Shown here: positions 5,810 to 13,406 of the stretch, in pieces
How the letters are laid out: every line of letters begins with the position of its first letter
How positions within the stretch are numbered: the stretch's first letter is position 1
Notes under the pieces: generated by a model
What the model was told of the DNA's origin: nothing
The model's input: only the letters and a program-made list of their open reading frames with translations
Databases searched by the model: none
Made by a program: the position numbers and the translations under genes
Source: an uncultured Oscillospiraceae bacterium
GTDB taxonomy: Bacteria > Bacillota > Clostridia > Oscillospirales > Oscillospiraceae
Length of the DNA: 18,209 nucleotides
Direction of reading: 5' to 3'
Assembly (NCBI GenBank): GCA_934597125.1
Contig: CAKTQM010000033.1
Location: 1 to 18,209 of the forward strand

Positions 5810-7444
5810 TCAAATATCATTCCGCACGATCCGGTAATATGCCCGGGACGTGATCCGGTACACCAGCGTATACGCCGCCGCCAGCACGGCGAAGCTGATC
5901 AGCGCCGTTGCCACAAACAGCCCCGTGTTGTTCAGCTGGAACACCAGCAGCATCCGCCGGATCATGGGAAAGGCAAACGCCATGTGCAGCGCCGCCCCCG
6001 CCAGCGGCAGGAAAAACACCGTCAGCATCTGGGAATTCACGCTATCGCGGATGTCCGCCGCCGTCATGCCCACCTTCTGCATCATGGCAAAGCGGGGCTG
6101 ATCCTCATATCCCTCGCACAGCTGCTTGTAGTACATCATCATCACCGCCGCGCCAATGAACATCACGCTCAGCACAATACCGATGAAGAACAGGCTGCCA
6201 TAGGTGCCGTAAAACTCGTCGGCGGCCTCCGCCCGATAGGCGCGGGAATAGCCCCACGTGGTGTCGGGGTCGTTCAACGTCTCGTCAATGTCCCGTCCCA
6301 GGGCCAGCTGCTGCTGGCGGGAAAGGCCGGTATCAAATTGGCCCGACCAGCACACCCGGCCATCCTCCTGCGACACGGTACCCTGCCGCCAGATGTCCAC
6401 GCCGTAGGACGCGCCCACCGCCTCCAGCTTTTCCTGCAGCTTCGGCAGCGCGTCGGCGTCGTTGCCCCATACCGTCACGTCCACCTCATAGGGATAGCTG
6501 GCGTTCAGACTGTCCTCCGCCCCGAAGTACAGGCACGCCGACGAGGACAGCATCACCAGTATCATCGTTGCCAGAATACAGATGGAGGCCAGCCCCGCAC
6601 CGTTGCGCTTCATCCGGTAGGCCATAGAGGACACCGACACGAAGTGGCGGGGCTGATAGTAGTAATCCCGATTCCTCTGCAGCATCCGGCACAGCGTCAC
6701 GCTGCCCGCCGCAAATAGCAGATAGGTCGCCAGGATCACCAGGATCACCGCGATAAAGAACATGCCCAGCGCCTTCAGCGGCTCCTGAATAACCACCGCC
6801 ATGGTGTAGGCCGCTCCCAGCAGCACCGCGCCCAGTATCGCCACAAGCAGATTGCCCCTGGGGGGCTTTTCCCCGTAGCTTTCGCTGTGCAGCAGGGAGA
6901 TGGCGGTGCCCCGCCCCACCTTCACCAGCGTGCTCACCAGCGTCAGGGCGAAGATAACCAGATAGCCCAGCGCCGTCTCCGCCAGCGCCGCCGCGTCCAC
7001 CGCGAAGGTGTATTCCACCGGCTCCCGCATGGTGGCCCGCAGCCCCTGCTGAGCCGCGAAGGACAGCCCCACGCCCAGCGCCAGTCCCGCCGTCAGGGCG
7101 ATGGCGGCCACCAGCACCGTCTCGATGGCGCACACCGCCGCGAGATTGCCCTTGCCCATGCCCAGCACGTGGTACAGGCCGAATTCCCGCTGCCGCCGCC
7201 GCGCCAGAAACGAACTGGTGTAGTACAGCAGCAGCGCCGAAAACACCGCGATCACATACACACCCAGCGCCAGCACCATGCGGGAGCTGTTGCCGCCCCG
7301 CATGTTCTGCAGCAGTGGCGTGTCCCGCAGGGCGCACATCATATAAAACAGCGTCACCATCCCCACGCAGGTCAGCAGATAGGGCAGGTAAAGCTTCTTA
7401 TTTTTACGAAGGCCGTCCCAGGCCAGACGTGTGTACAGGCTCAT
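5810..7444 (-). CDS. FtsX-like ABC permease, BceB-type
   Basis: This 544-residue protein has about ten predicted membrane segments (roughly 18-37, 57-79, 103-128, 157-177, 200-218, 226-247, 285-305, 430-455, 475-500, 510-535). RREFGLYHVLGMGKG (85-99) after TM2 is the FtsX/MacB coupling region that contacts the ATPase. The segment between TM7 and TM8 (about 306-430) is the large extracytoplasmic loop that in BceB-type transporters binds bacitracin or other peptide antibiotics. Here it is only about 125 residues and the protein is about 100 residues shorter than typical BceB. The start ATG 7444 overlaps the ATPase stop codon in an ATGA arrangement, so the pair is coupled. It probably protects the envelope against antimicrobial peptides; the substrate cannot be told from sequence. 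Confidence 0.9.
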   Translation of the reverse strand: MSLYTRLAWDGLRKNKKLYLPYLLTCVGMVTLFYMMCALRDTPLLQNMRGGNSSRMVLALGVYVIAVFSALLLYYTSSFLARRRQREFGLYHVLGMGKGNLAAVCAIETVLVAAIALTAGLALGVGLSFAAQQGLRATMREPVEYTFAVDAAALAETALGYLVIFALTLVSTLVKVGRGTAISLLHSESYGEKPPRGNLLVAILGAVLLGAAYTMAVVIQEPLKALGMFFIAVILVILATYLLFAAGSVTLCRMLQRNRDYYYQPRHFVSVSSMAYRMKRNGAGLASICILATMILVMLSSSACLYFGAEDSLNASYPYEVDVTVWGNDADALPKLQEKLEAVGASYGVDIWRQGTVSQEDGRVCWSGQFDTGLSRQQQLALGRDIDETLNDPDTTWGYSRAYRAEAADEFYGTYGSLFFIGIVLSVMFIGAAVMMMYYKQLCEGYEDQPRFAMMQKVGMTAADIRDSVNSQMLTVFFLPLAGAALHMAFAFPMIRRMLLVFQLNNTGLFVATALISFAVLAAAYTLVYRITSRAYYRIVRNDI

Positions 7445-8205
7445 TGCGCGACACCGCCTGTCGTCAGCGCCGTCAGCGCGTCGGAGATCCGCTGGTAGAA
7501 GCGCCCGTCGCCGTCCGCCTCCCGCCGCAGCTGGTGGAATACCTGGCCGTCCTTCAAAAACAGCACCCGTCCGGCGCGGCTGGCGGCCTTGACGGAGTGG
7601 GTCACCATCAGAATGGTCTGCCCCGCCTGATGCAGTCCAGCAAACAGATCCAGCAGCTCATCGGTGGACTTGGAGTCCAGGGCGCCGGTGGGCTCATCGG
7701 CCAGCAGGATGCGGGGATCGGTAATCATGGCGCGGGCCACAGCGGCGCGCTGCTTTTGGCCGCCGGAGACCTCATAGGGGTACTTTTTCAGCAGCTTTTC
7801 AATGCCCAGCTGCGCCGCCAGAGGCACCAGCCGCCGGTGCATCTCCGGATACTTCTTTCCCGCCAGCACCAGGGGGAGATAGATGTTATCCTCCAGCGTA
7901 AAGGTGTCCAGCAGGTTGAAATCCTGAAACACAAAGCCCAGGTGATCGCGCCGGAAGGCCGCCATATCACTGGATTTGATGGCGGAAATGTCATTCCCCT
8001 CCAGCAGCACCCGACCGGAGGTGGGTCTGTCCAGGGCCGCCAGGATGTTCAGAAGCGTGGTCTTGCCGGAGCCGGACTCGCCCATGACGGCGACGAACTC
8101 GCCCTGCTCCACGGCAAAGGTGACGGCCCGCAGCGCCTCCACCTGCTGCCCGCCGAAGCGGGTGGTGTAGACCTTGCGCAGGTCGTTGACTTGCAGAATA
8201 TTCAT
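7441..8205 (-). CDS. ABC transporter ATP-binding protein, BceA-type
   Basis: This 254-residue ATPase has every expected motif: Walker A GESGSGKTT (42-50), Q-loop Q94, signature VSGGQKQR (146-153), Walker B ILLADEP (166-172), GALD D-loop (174-177) and H-loop His203. The MacB/BceA-like features (LNILAALDRPTSG, FVFQDFNLLD) match an FtsX-type partner. I start at ATG 8205, eight bases behind AAAGGAG (8213-8219); the upstream GTG at 8223 would place the ribosome site inside the gene. It is the first gene of a two-gene operon with the permease. The two-component sensor/regulator pair usually encoded beside Bce transporters is not present within the window. Confidence 0.95.
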   Translation of the reverse strand: MNILQVNDLRKVYTTRFGGQQVEALRAVTFAVEQGEFVAVMGESGSGKTTLLNILAALDRPTSGRVLLEGNDISAIKSSDMAAFRRDHLGFVFQDFNLLDTFTLEDNIYLPLVLAGKKYPEMHRRLVPLAAQLGIEKLLKKYPYEVSGGQKQRAAVARAMITDPRILLADEPTGALDSKSTDELLDLFAGLHQAGQTILMVTHSVKAASRAGRVLFLKDGQVFHQLRREADGDGRFYQRISDALTALTTGGVAQ

Positions 8206-8236
8206 ATCAGTTGCTCCTTTCACGGATGTTCATACG

Positions 8237-8301
8237 ATTTTATTGGTACATTAACCCCCTTTATGGGGGCGTTTTTGGTACATAAATGGGGTTTATGGGG
8301 G
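8237..8301 (-). promoter_or_regulatory. Activator-like promoter with 32-bp-period direct repeats
   Basis: Reading the minus strand, two 27-bp units have the form CCCCCATAAA-N8-ATGTACCAA (8301-8275 and 8269-8243), separated by five bases. The period is therefore exactly 32 bp, or three helical turns. The unit nearer the gene ends against TAAAAT (8237-8242), a good -10 box, while the -35 position holds CATAAA from the repeat instead of a consensus. Initiation near 8230 leaves a leader of about 25 bases with the ribosome site. This layout suits a dimeric activator, such as a response regulator, binding in place of a -35 element. The activator is not identified. Confidence 0.6.
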
Positions 8302-8312
8302 TAAATAAGCGC

Positions 8313-8340
8313 AAAAAATTTGCCGCTGCCGAAGCGGCAT
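8313..8340 (-). terminator. Probable terminator upstream of the Bce operon
   Basis: On the minus strand TGCCGCT/AGCGGCA form a perfect 7-bp stem with a five-base loop, followed by AAATTTTTT. It would stop leftward transcripts coming from the glycosyltransferase or the repeats before they reach the ABC promoter. Confidence 0.65.
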
Positions 8341-8367
8341 GATTTTAGAGAAGGCGGGTCTGTCCCG

Positions 8368-8388
8368 GCCCCCTTGTGCAAAGGGGGC
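8368..8388 (-). repeat. Lone right-end hairpin of repeat A
   Basis: GCCCCC...GGGGGC matches the right-end hairpin of repeat A (5692-5712). It is joined to repeat B copy 2 by 12 bases equivalent to the B-A junction at 5588-5598, but the rest of A is missing. The hairpin at this end of B has therefore been exchanged or deleted. Confidence 0.75.
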
Positions 8389-8400
8389 TTTGGACGGTGC

Positions 8401-8529
8401 GGTGCATCGTGAAAATACTTGCGTTCACCGATCGGGCGGATACCCCAAGGGTACTTGTTCCGCTGCGCTTCACTGCGCACGCCGTCCGCCCCTACGAAGC
8501 TTCGCCGTGCTCTCTGCGTGCGGCGGGGC
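8401..8529 (-). repeat. Repeat B, copy 2 (inverted)
   Basis: The reverse complement matches 5460-5587 over its whole length with about six substitutions. Together the two copies form inverted repeats about 2.8 kb apart that enclose the Bce-type ABC operon. The remaining non-coding bases to 8602 show no gene or clear signal. Confidence 0.85.
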
Positions 8530-8602
8530 AGAGCCTCGCCCCTGCGCATTTCTATCGTTCTTTTCCGTTCAGCCCGCAGAGTTTTACGCAGTCTGCGCTT
8601 CA

Positions 8603-8632
8603 GGGCGGCGGGCAGTGTGAGACCCGCCGCCC
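8603..8632 (-). terminator. GC hairpin after the glycosyltransferase gene
   Basis: GGGCGGCGGG and CCCGCCGCCC form a perfect 10-bp stem around a 10-base loop, about ten bases after the glycosyltransferase stop codon. There is no T run on the minus strand, so it may be an imperfect terminator, an RNA-stabilising 3' hairpin or another palindromic repeat. Confidence 0.45.
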
Positions 8633-8642
8633 CGTGCAGCGC

Positions 8643-9887
8643 TTACTTTCCGGCGCAGATCTGCTGAAGGTCTACGCTGCGGCTGTGGTGGATGGGCTGC
8701 CAGGCAGGGTTGTGGAAGAGGGAGACGATGACGATGGGGATGTAGGTAAACATGAAGACGGGGAAGGTGATGGCGTACCAGACCTTTTTGGCGGCGGAGC
8801 AATAGATATTGTCCCACTCGGTGATGGTGGTGATGACGCCCAGGACGAACACCGTCAGGTACAGGCTGAGGAAGCTCTGCAGCAGGCAGGCGGCCAGAAT
8901 TTTCCAATCGCCGCCGTTGACGCAGTTATAGACCGCCGCCCCCAGATTCACCGCGATGGACGCGCCGGACAGCACGGCGGCGGGCATAATGTTCATCGTC
9001 ATATCAAAGCAGGAGAAGCTGCCCCGGAAGATACCCCGGAGGAGGGAGACGCCGTAGCGGCCGAACACCTGCAGATAGCCCCGCGACCAGCGCAGCCGCT
9101 GGCGGAAGGACTGGCGGAAGGTGGTGGGCTGCTCGTCATAGAGGACGGCGGTGGGGCAATAGCCCACCTTTTCGCCCCGGATGACATTGGCAATGGTGAA
9201 CTGGATATCCTCGGTCAGCAGGAAGAAGTTCCAGCCGCCGCACTTTTCCAGAATCCGGCGGGAAAACAGGAAGCCTGTGCCGCTGACGGCGCAGGAGCTG
9301 CCCAGACGGCACCGCGCGCCGTTGAGGTAACGGCTCTCCCGCAGGAACCAGAGAGCGTAACCGGCGCTGATCCAGTTATCGCCGTAGTTCTTGGAGTTGC
9401 GGTAGCTGGTGACGATCTGGTAGCCGTCGGAGAAGGTCTTGTTGATCTCGGTGATATAGTCAGGGGACAGCACATTGTCGGCGTCCAGCACCAGATAGCC
9501 GTCGTAGGGGGCGAAGTCCTCCTCGATGCAGTGGAGCAGGTACTGGAGGGCGTAGCCCTTGCCCACCTGCGTCTGGTCATTGCGAAAGTAGACATTGGCG
9601 CCGTGAGCGCCCGCCACGCTGCCGGTCAGGTCGGTGCAGTTGTCGGCCACCACGAACACGTCCACCAATTCGGCGGGGTAGTCCTGGGCCTTGATGCTGT
9701 CGATCAGGTTGCCGATGACGGCCTGCTCGTTGCGGGCGGCGATGAGGACGGCGATGCGGTGGGGCGTCGGCTCACGGTGGGGGGCGTCCTTTTTGAACCA
9801 CGCCACGGGGATATAGAAGAATTGGTAGGAATAGCAGAGGAAAAACGCCAGCATAATGGCGAGATTGATGATCTGTAGGGTAGTCAT
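8643..9887 (-). CDS. Processive family-2 glycosyltransferase, membrane-bound
   Basis: This 414-residue protein has an N-terminal membrane helix (about 5-25), a cytoplasmic GT2 domain and three to four C-terminal helices (about 303-322, 328-352, 368-392). Catalytic motifs are complete for a processive enzyme of the cellulose/hyaluronan/poly-GlcNAc synthase type: VLIAARNE (47-54), DADN (135-138), TED (225-227) and QRLRW (263-267). It would polymerise a sugar from a nucleotide donor and probably extrude it. Donor and product cannot be assigned; no other polysaccharide gene is adjacent. I choose ATG 9887, nine bases behind AAAGGAGG (9897-9904); the frame extends to 10100 only through repeat-like sequence. 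It appears to be monocistronic. Confidence 0.9.
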   Translation of the reverse strand: MTTLQIINLAIMLAFFLCYSYQFFYIPVAWFKKDAPHREPTPHRIAVLIAARNEQAVIGNLIDSIKAQDYPAELVDVFVVADNCTDLTGSVAGAHGANVYFRNDQTQVGKGYALQYLLHCIEEDFAPYDGYLVLDADNVLSPDYITEINKTFSDGYQIVTSYRNSKNYGDNWISAGYALWFLRESRYLNGARCRLGSSCAVSGTGFLFSRRILEKCGGWNFFLLTEDIQFTIANVIRGEKVGYCPTAVLYDEQPTTFRQSFRQRLRWSRGYLQVFGRYGVSLLRGIFRGSFSCFDMTMNIMPAAVLSGASIAVNLGAAVYNCVNGGDWKILAACLLQSFLSLYLTVFVLGVITTITEWDNIYCSAAKKVWYAITFPVFMFTYIPIVIVSLFHNPAWQPIHHSRSVDLQQICAGK

Positions 9888-10010
9888 GGGATACGGCCTC
9901 CTTTGTGCCGCCACCCGTAAAATGGGTGCGCTTCGCGGAGGGGTGGGCATTTTGCCCACCCCGTCGGGTGTATGGGGTTGTGTGTTTGTTATTTCGGCTG
10001 CGCCGTTCAA
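9888..10010 (-). other. Leader region of the glycosyltransferase gene with hairpins
   Basis: It contains the ribosome site AAAGGAGG (9897-9904), a CACCC/GGGTG hairpin (9912-9928) and a perfect 9-bp GGGTGGGCA/TGCCCACCC hairpin with a TTT loop (9941-9961). No convincing -35/-10 pair is visible. The stronger hairpin could be an attenuator or another repeat module; no anti-terminator or known riboswitch pattern is recognised. Confidence 0.45.
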
Positions 10011-10121
10011 GGCCCCCTTGTGTAAAGAGGGGCGGTCAGTGCAGAGCGCTGACTGGGGGATTGTCCGTTGATCGTCAACCCCTCCGGTGCTTCGCGCCAC
10101 CTCCCCTTACACAGGGGAGGC
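10011..10121 (-). repeat. Repeat A, copy 2 (inverted)
   Basis: The reverse complement reproduces the block order of 5599-5713. It has the GCCTCCCCTGTGTAAGGGG left hairpin, a shared GGAGGGGTTG block, the shared ACAATCCCCCAGTCAGC block and a right-end hairpin finishing in CACAAGGGGGCC. Inner loops differ by compensating changes that keep hairpin arms (for example a GGCGCGAAGCACC-type stem in place of GGCACGGCGAAGCCGTG), which suggests that structure rather than sequence is conserved. Confidence 0.82.
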
Positions 10122-10188
10122 TTTGGGCAGGCGACCGCAAGGGGCGCCCCTACGGAGGGTTTGTCGAACCGTTGCCGTTCGCCGGTGC

Positions 10189-10210
10189 GGCGGGGTGAGG
10201 GCACCCCGCC
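10189..10210. repeat. Repeat C, copy 2 (palindromic hairpin)
   Basis: GGCGGGGTG and CACCCCGCC form a perfect 9-bp stem with a four-base loop, as at 5445-5466, followed by TTACGG. It sits about 50 bases downstream of the Ytr-type permease stop codon and could double as its 3' hairpin, although no T run follows on the minus strand. The surrounding 10122-10259 holds nothing else recognisable. Confidence 0.7.
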
Positions 10211-10259
10211 TTACGGAGTGGTACGGGCGTTGAACGGCGGGGTTATTGTACGCTTAGCG

Positions 10260-12155
10260 TTACTTCTGGTTCATCAGTTCATCGACATCTTTTGCCAGGC
10301 CGAAGGAGACCAGGAGGTTCAGCGCCTCGGTGCAGTCGCCGGGGATGCTGTCAATGCTCCAGACCGAGTCTTCGGTATTATCCCAGGTCGTGCTGCCGGA
10401 CACGGCTTCGGTGGTGTTGGTATTGGCATCTCGATAGATGAATTCCAGATAGACCGAGGCGTAGTTCCGCTCGTCCGCCTGCTGTGCCAGCACATCCACC
10501 GGCTGCTGATTCTCCTTCTGGAAATAGCTCTGGAGGGCGGTGCAGAGGCGGCGGGCCTGGGCGGCGGTGAGCTCCGTGGAGATCCCTCCGTCCTGACTGT
10601 AGTTGTTGAACCAGCCGCCGCTGATGGTGGCGGGGTCGATCGTGGGGAAATCATAGCGGCTGTCCTGGCTGGCAGCCTTGACGGAGGGCTTGTTGTAGAA
10701 GGCGTTGGCGGCCTCATACAGCGGGGTGCCGCGGCGGATGATCTGGCTGTAGCTGCGGCGGGCATAACTGCCGTCCTTCATCTTATAGTCGATATAGAAG
10801 CTGAAATAGTTCTCCTGACCGGTATACTCGCTGGTGGGAACGCCGATGACGGCGTTGACCTCGTCCTCGGTGGGCTCGCCCTGGGCCAGAATGGCCTCGT
10901 GGAAGGCGGCGGCCGCTTCGATGCCCTGAGGATCCTCAAGACTGTAGACAGAAGGGACGCTGCCATAGGAGGTGATGGTGACGGATTTGACCCACTGGGG
11001 ATCGGGGACGTATTTCTCGGCGCCGAACAGATCCACCTTCACGGCGGCGGTCACCAGCACCAGCGCCAGCGTCAGGGCGGCCGCACCGATCCAGCCGCGG
11101 CGGTTAAAGACCTTGAAGGACTTGTGCAGCAGCATCTGGACGCCGAAGTAGAAGATGAGTCCCGCGGCCACCTGGCAGATGAGCAGGCCGAAGAAGCTTC
11201 GCTCGTTGCGGATCATGGCCCACAGCAGCAAGCCCAGACCCAGACCGCCGGCCAGAGAGATGACGTACAGCACCACGGGGCGCAGCCAGGGGAAGACGAT
11301 GGCGTCGCCGGCGGTCTCGCTGTGGCGGAGGCGGTAGAAGAGATAGGCGGCGGCGACAAACAGGATTGCCGCCACGGTGTAGACCGCCAGCGTTTTCCAC
11401 GATTCGGCAGACAGGTAGCTGACATACCAGCGGGCGCCGTCCTCCTCGCCGCAGAGAACGGGGTCACTCATTCCAACGGTGCGTACCATACGGACAATGG
11501 GGGTCAGCCAATCGACCCAGGCGGGCCAGCCGGAGCTTTGATAGCCCCAGTAAAAGATCTGGCTGACGCCCACGAACAGGAAATAGAAGGCGGCGAACAT
11601 GAAGTTGACGCCGGCAAAGATCACAGGGATGGCCAGCAGCCAACCGGTAACCATGGCGCACAGCGTGGCCAGAGAGAAGAAAATCAGGCCGCTGAGCTCC
11701 GCCACCGCCAGCCACTCCATCGTGCCGCGGAAATCCACGGCGCCCAGCGCCGTCTGCACCGGCAGGGACAGCAGCGCCGCCGCCACATGCACCACGGTGA
11801 ACATCACCACGCCCGCGGCGAAATGGACAGTGAACTGGCGGCCCCGGGAGAGGGGCAGGGCGTGCAGCAATCCCACGCTGCGGCTGTTCATCAGGAAGGC
11901 GAACAGCGCCATAGCCAGCAGCACGGCGAAGCAGGCGGAGATAATGATGACGCCGGTGGTACTGCCGTTCAGGTAGTTGTTGATGACGTTCATGGCCTGC
12001 AGCGGCTGACGGGGGCCGAGGTAGTCGCGGCGGCTCCACAAGGCCAGAGGCAGGGCGCACAGCCACAGCACGGCGTAGCCGAACAGCAGCGGCCAGAAGC
12101 GACGGAAATCGGAGCGCAGCAGCGCCCGCTCAGAGGACGATATCATGCACCGCAT
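10260..12155 (-). CDS. Large ABC-2-type permease of a Ytr-like system
   Basis: This protein of about 631 residues has roughly nine membrane helices in its N-terminal 375 residues (about 21-40, 67-89, 112-133, 153-173, 175-197, 256-274, 292-312, 320-342, 355-374) and a soluble C-terminal region of about 255 residues, possibly extracytoplasmic. The early helices and the SVGLLHALPLSR loop are typical of ABC permeases paired with YtrB-type ATPases. The start is ATG 12155, eight bases behind GGGAGG (12164-12169); ATG 12146 and GTG 12164 are alternatives. It overlaps the ATPase gene by 26 bases, so translation is coupled. Related Ytr systems respond to cell-wall antibiotics; the substrate is unknown. 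I recognise no named domain with certainty in the C-terminal part. Confidence 0.85.
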   Translation of the reverse strand: MRCMISSSERALLRSDFRRFWPLLFGYAVLWLCALPLALWSRRDYLGPRQPLQAMNVINNYLNGSTTGVIIISACFAVLLAMALFAFLMNSRSVGLLHALPLSRGRQFTVHFAAGVVMFTVVHVAAALLSLPVQTALGAVDFRGTMEWLAVAELSGLIFFSLATLCAMVTGWLLAIPVIFAGVNFMFAAFYFLFVGVSQIFYWGYQSSGWPAWVDWLTPIVRMVRTVGMSDPVLCGEEDGARWYVSYLSAESWKTLAVYTVAAILFVAAAYLFYRLRHSETAGDAIVFPWLRPVVLYVISLAGGLGLGLLLWAMIRNERSFFGLLICQVAAGLIFYFGVQMLLHKSFKVFNRRGWIGAAALTLALVLVTAAVKVDLFGAEKYVPDPQWVKSVTITSYGSVPSVYSLEDPQGIEAAAAFHEAILAQGEPTEDEVNAVIGVPTSEYTGQENYFSFYIDYKMKDGSYARRSYSQIIRRGTPLYEAANAFYNKPSVKAASQDSRYDFPTIDPATISGGWFNNYSQDGGISTELTAAQARRLCTALQSYFQKENQQPVDVLAQQADERNYASVYLEFIYRDANTNTTEAVSGSTTWDNTEDSVWSIDSIPGDCTEALNLLVSFGLAKDVDELMNQK

Positions 12156-13026
12156 AGTCGGCACCTCCCATCTCGTAAATAAAGATCTCCTCCAGGGTCA
12201 GAGGGATGGCCTCCAGCAGAATGGGCCGGAGGGCGGACACCTGCGCCAGAATGTCGTTTTGATTGCCGCGGACGATGTAGGTATGGACGCGGCCGATCTT
12301 TTCGTGGTGCAGGACATTGAGGGACGGGGGCATGGCGGGCTCGTCGCCGCCGAAGGCCACCTGCAGCTTGACGGTGTTGTCCTGCAGGTCGGAGAGGGTG
12401 CGCTCCAGGAGCACCTTGCCCTTGTTCATGATGCCCACGTGATCGCAGACATCCTCCAGCTCGCGCAGGTTGTGGCTGGAGACGAGGACGGTGGTGCCCC
12501 GCTCGGCCACGTCCCCCAGCAGGAGCGACCAGACCTGGCGGCGCATGACGGGGTCAAGGCCGTCCACAGGCTCATCCAGGATCAGGTATTCCGGCATGCA
12601 GGACATGGTGATCCAGAAGGCGGCCTGCTTCTGCATGCCCTTGCTCATGCGGCGGATCATCTGGCGGTCGTCCAGAGGGAAGACCTCGTGCATTTTGTCG
12701 TAGCGCTCCTGACTGAAGGTGGGGTACATGCCCTTGTAGAGGCGGGCCATCTCCCGGATCGACCAGGAGGAGAAATAGAACCAGTCGTCGGGGATGACGC
12801 AGACGCGCTGCTTGACGGCGGTATTCTCGTAGATGGGCTGGCCCTCCAGGGTCAGGGAGCCGCTGTCGGGACGGTATACGCCGGTGAAATGGCGGATGAT
12901 GGTGGACTTTCCGGCGCCGTTGGGGCCGACGAGGCCGTAGACCGCGCCTTTGGGGACGGTCATGGTGGCGTCGTCCAGGGCACGGAAGCCGTCAAAGGTT
13001 TTGACGACGTTCTTTGCTTGCAACAT
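12130..13026 (-). CDS. ABC transporter ATP-binding protein, YtrB-type
   Basis: This 298-residue ATPase has Walker A GPNGAGKST (34-42), a non-canonical signature MSKGMQKQ (127-134), Walker B EYLILDEP (146-153), the GLDP D-loop (156-159) and H-loop His185. The SKGMQ signature is the usual form in YtrB-like and related ABC-2 exporters. The Q-loop position reads VIPDDWFYF, lacking an obvious Gln. A C-terminal regulatory region of about 90 residues follows. Its ATG at 13026 overlaps the repressor stop codon (TAATG), and its 3' end overlaps the permease gene. It energises the downstream permease. It lies second in a repressor-ATPase-permease operon, the arrangement of B. subtilis ytrAB. Confidence 0.94.
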   Translation of the reverse strand: MLQAKNVVKTFDGFRALDDATMTVPKGAVYGLVGPNGAGKSTIIRHFTGVYRPDSGSLTLEGQPIYENTAVKQRVCVIPDDWFYFSSWSIREMARLYKGMYPTFSQERYDKMHEVFPLDDRQMIRRMSKGMQKQAAFWITMSCMPEYLILDEPVDGLDPVMRRQVWSLLLGDVAERGTTVLVSSHNLRELEDVCDHVGIMNKGKVLLERTLSDLQDNTVKLQVAFGGDEPAMPPSLNVLHHEKIGRVHTYIVRGNQNDILAQVSALRPILLEAIPLTLEEIFIYEMGGADYAVHDIVL

Positions 13027-13385
13027 TACTTTCTCTCTCCTTCCCAGAGCTGGTGGAACTCCTCGCGGGTCATGCCCAGGTTCCGCAGCTCCTCTACGAT
13101 GGGTTTCAGCTTGGCGGTCAGTTCGGCGCGGCGGGCGGTGTTCTGGGTGTCGCCCTCCGCCACGAAGCTGCCTTTGCCGGTGACGGAGACCACATAGCCC
13201 TCGGCTTCCAGTTCGGCATAGGCCCGCTGGATGGTGTTGGGGTTGATGGACAGCTGCGAGGCCATGGCCCGCACCGAGGGCAGCTTGTCGCCGGGAGCCA
13301 GCACGCCGGTAACCATCAGCCGGCGCAGGCTGTCCTTCACCTGCTCGTAGATGGGGCGGCTGTCCCGATAGTCCAGATGGATCAT
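13026..13385 (-). CDS. GntR-family repressor, YtrA subfamily
   Basis: This 119-residue protein has an N-terminal winged helix-turn-helix (about 10-76). Conserved GntR features are PIYEQVKDSLRRLMVTG, LPSVRAMASQLSINPNTIQRAY for the recognition region and EGYVVSVTGKGSFV for the wing. Only about 43 residues of helical C-terminal tail follow, as in the YtrA subfamily, which dimerises through two short helices and lacks a large effector domain. The ribosome site AAGGAG (13394-13399) lies about eight bases before ATG 13385. First in the operon, it most likely autorepresses transcription through the palindromes at 13407-13448 and is relieved by envelope stress; the inducer is unknown. Confidence 0.95.
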   Translation of the reverse strand: MIHLDYRDSRPIYEQVKDSLRRLMVTGVLAPGDKLPSVRAMASQLSINPNTIQRAYAELEAEGYVVSVTGKGSFVAEGDTQNTARRAELTAKLKPIVEELRNLGMTREEFHQLWEGERK

Positions 13386-13406
13386 AGTGTCACTCCTTCC
13401 GAGCGT

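Noticed and set aside
8243..8301. Minimal CRISPR array
   Set aside because: There are only two units with a five-base gap, the repeat core is variable, and the position is a promoter; no cas gene is present.
8376..9878. Plus-strand frame of 500 codons
   Set aside because: It begins in repeat B and runs antisense to the glycosyltransferase, whose catalytic motifs and ribosome site are clear.
10068..12182. Plus-strand frame of 704 codons
   Set aside because: It is antisense to the permease gene, begins in repeat A, and consists mostly of His/Gln/Gly/Ala-rich sequence with no domain.
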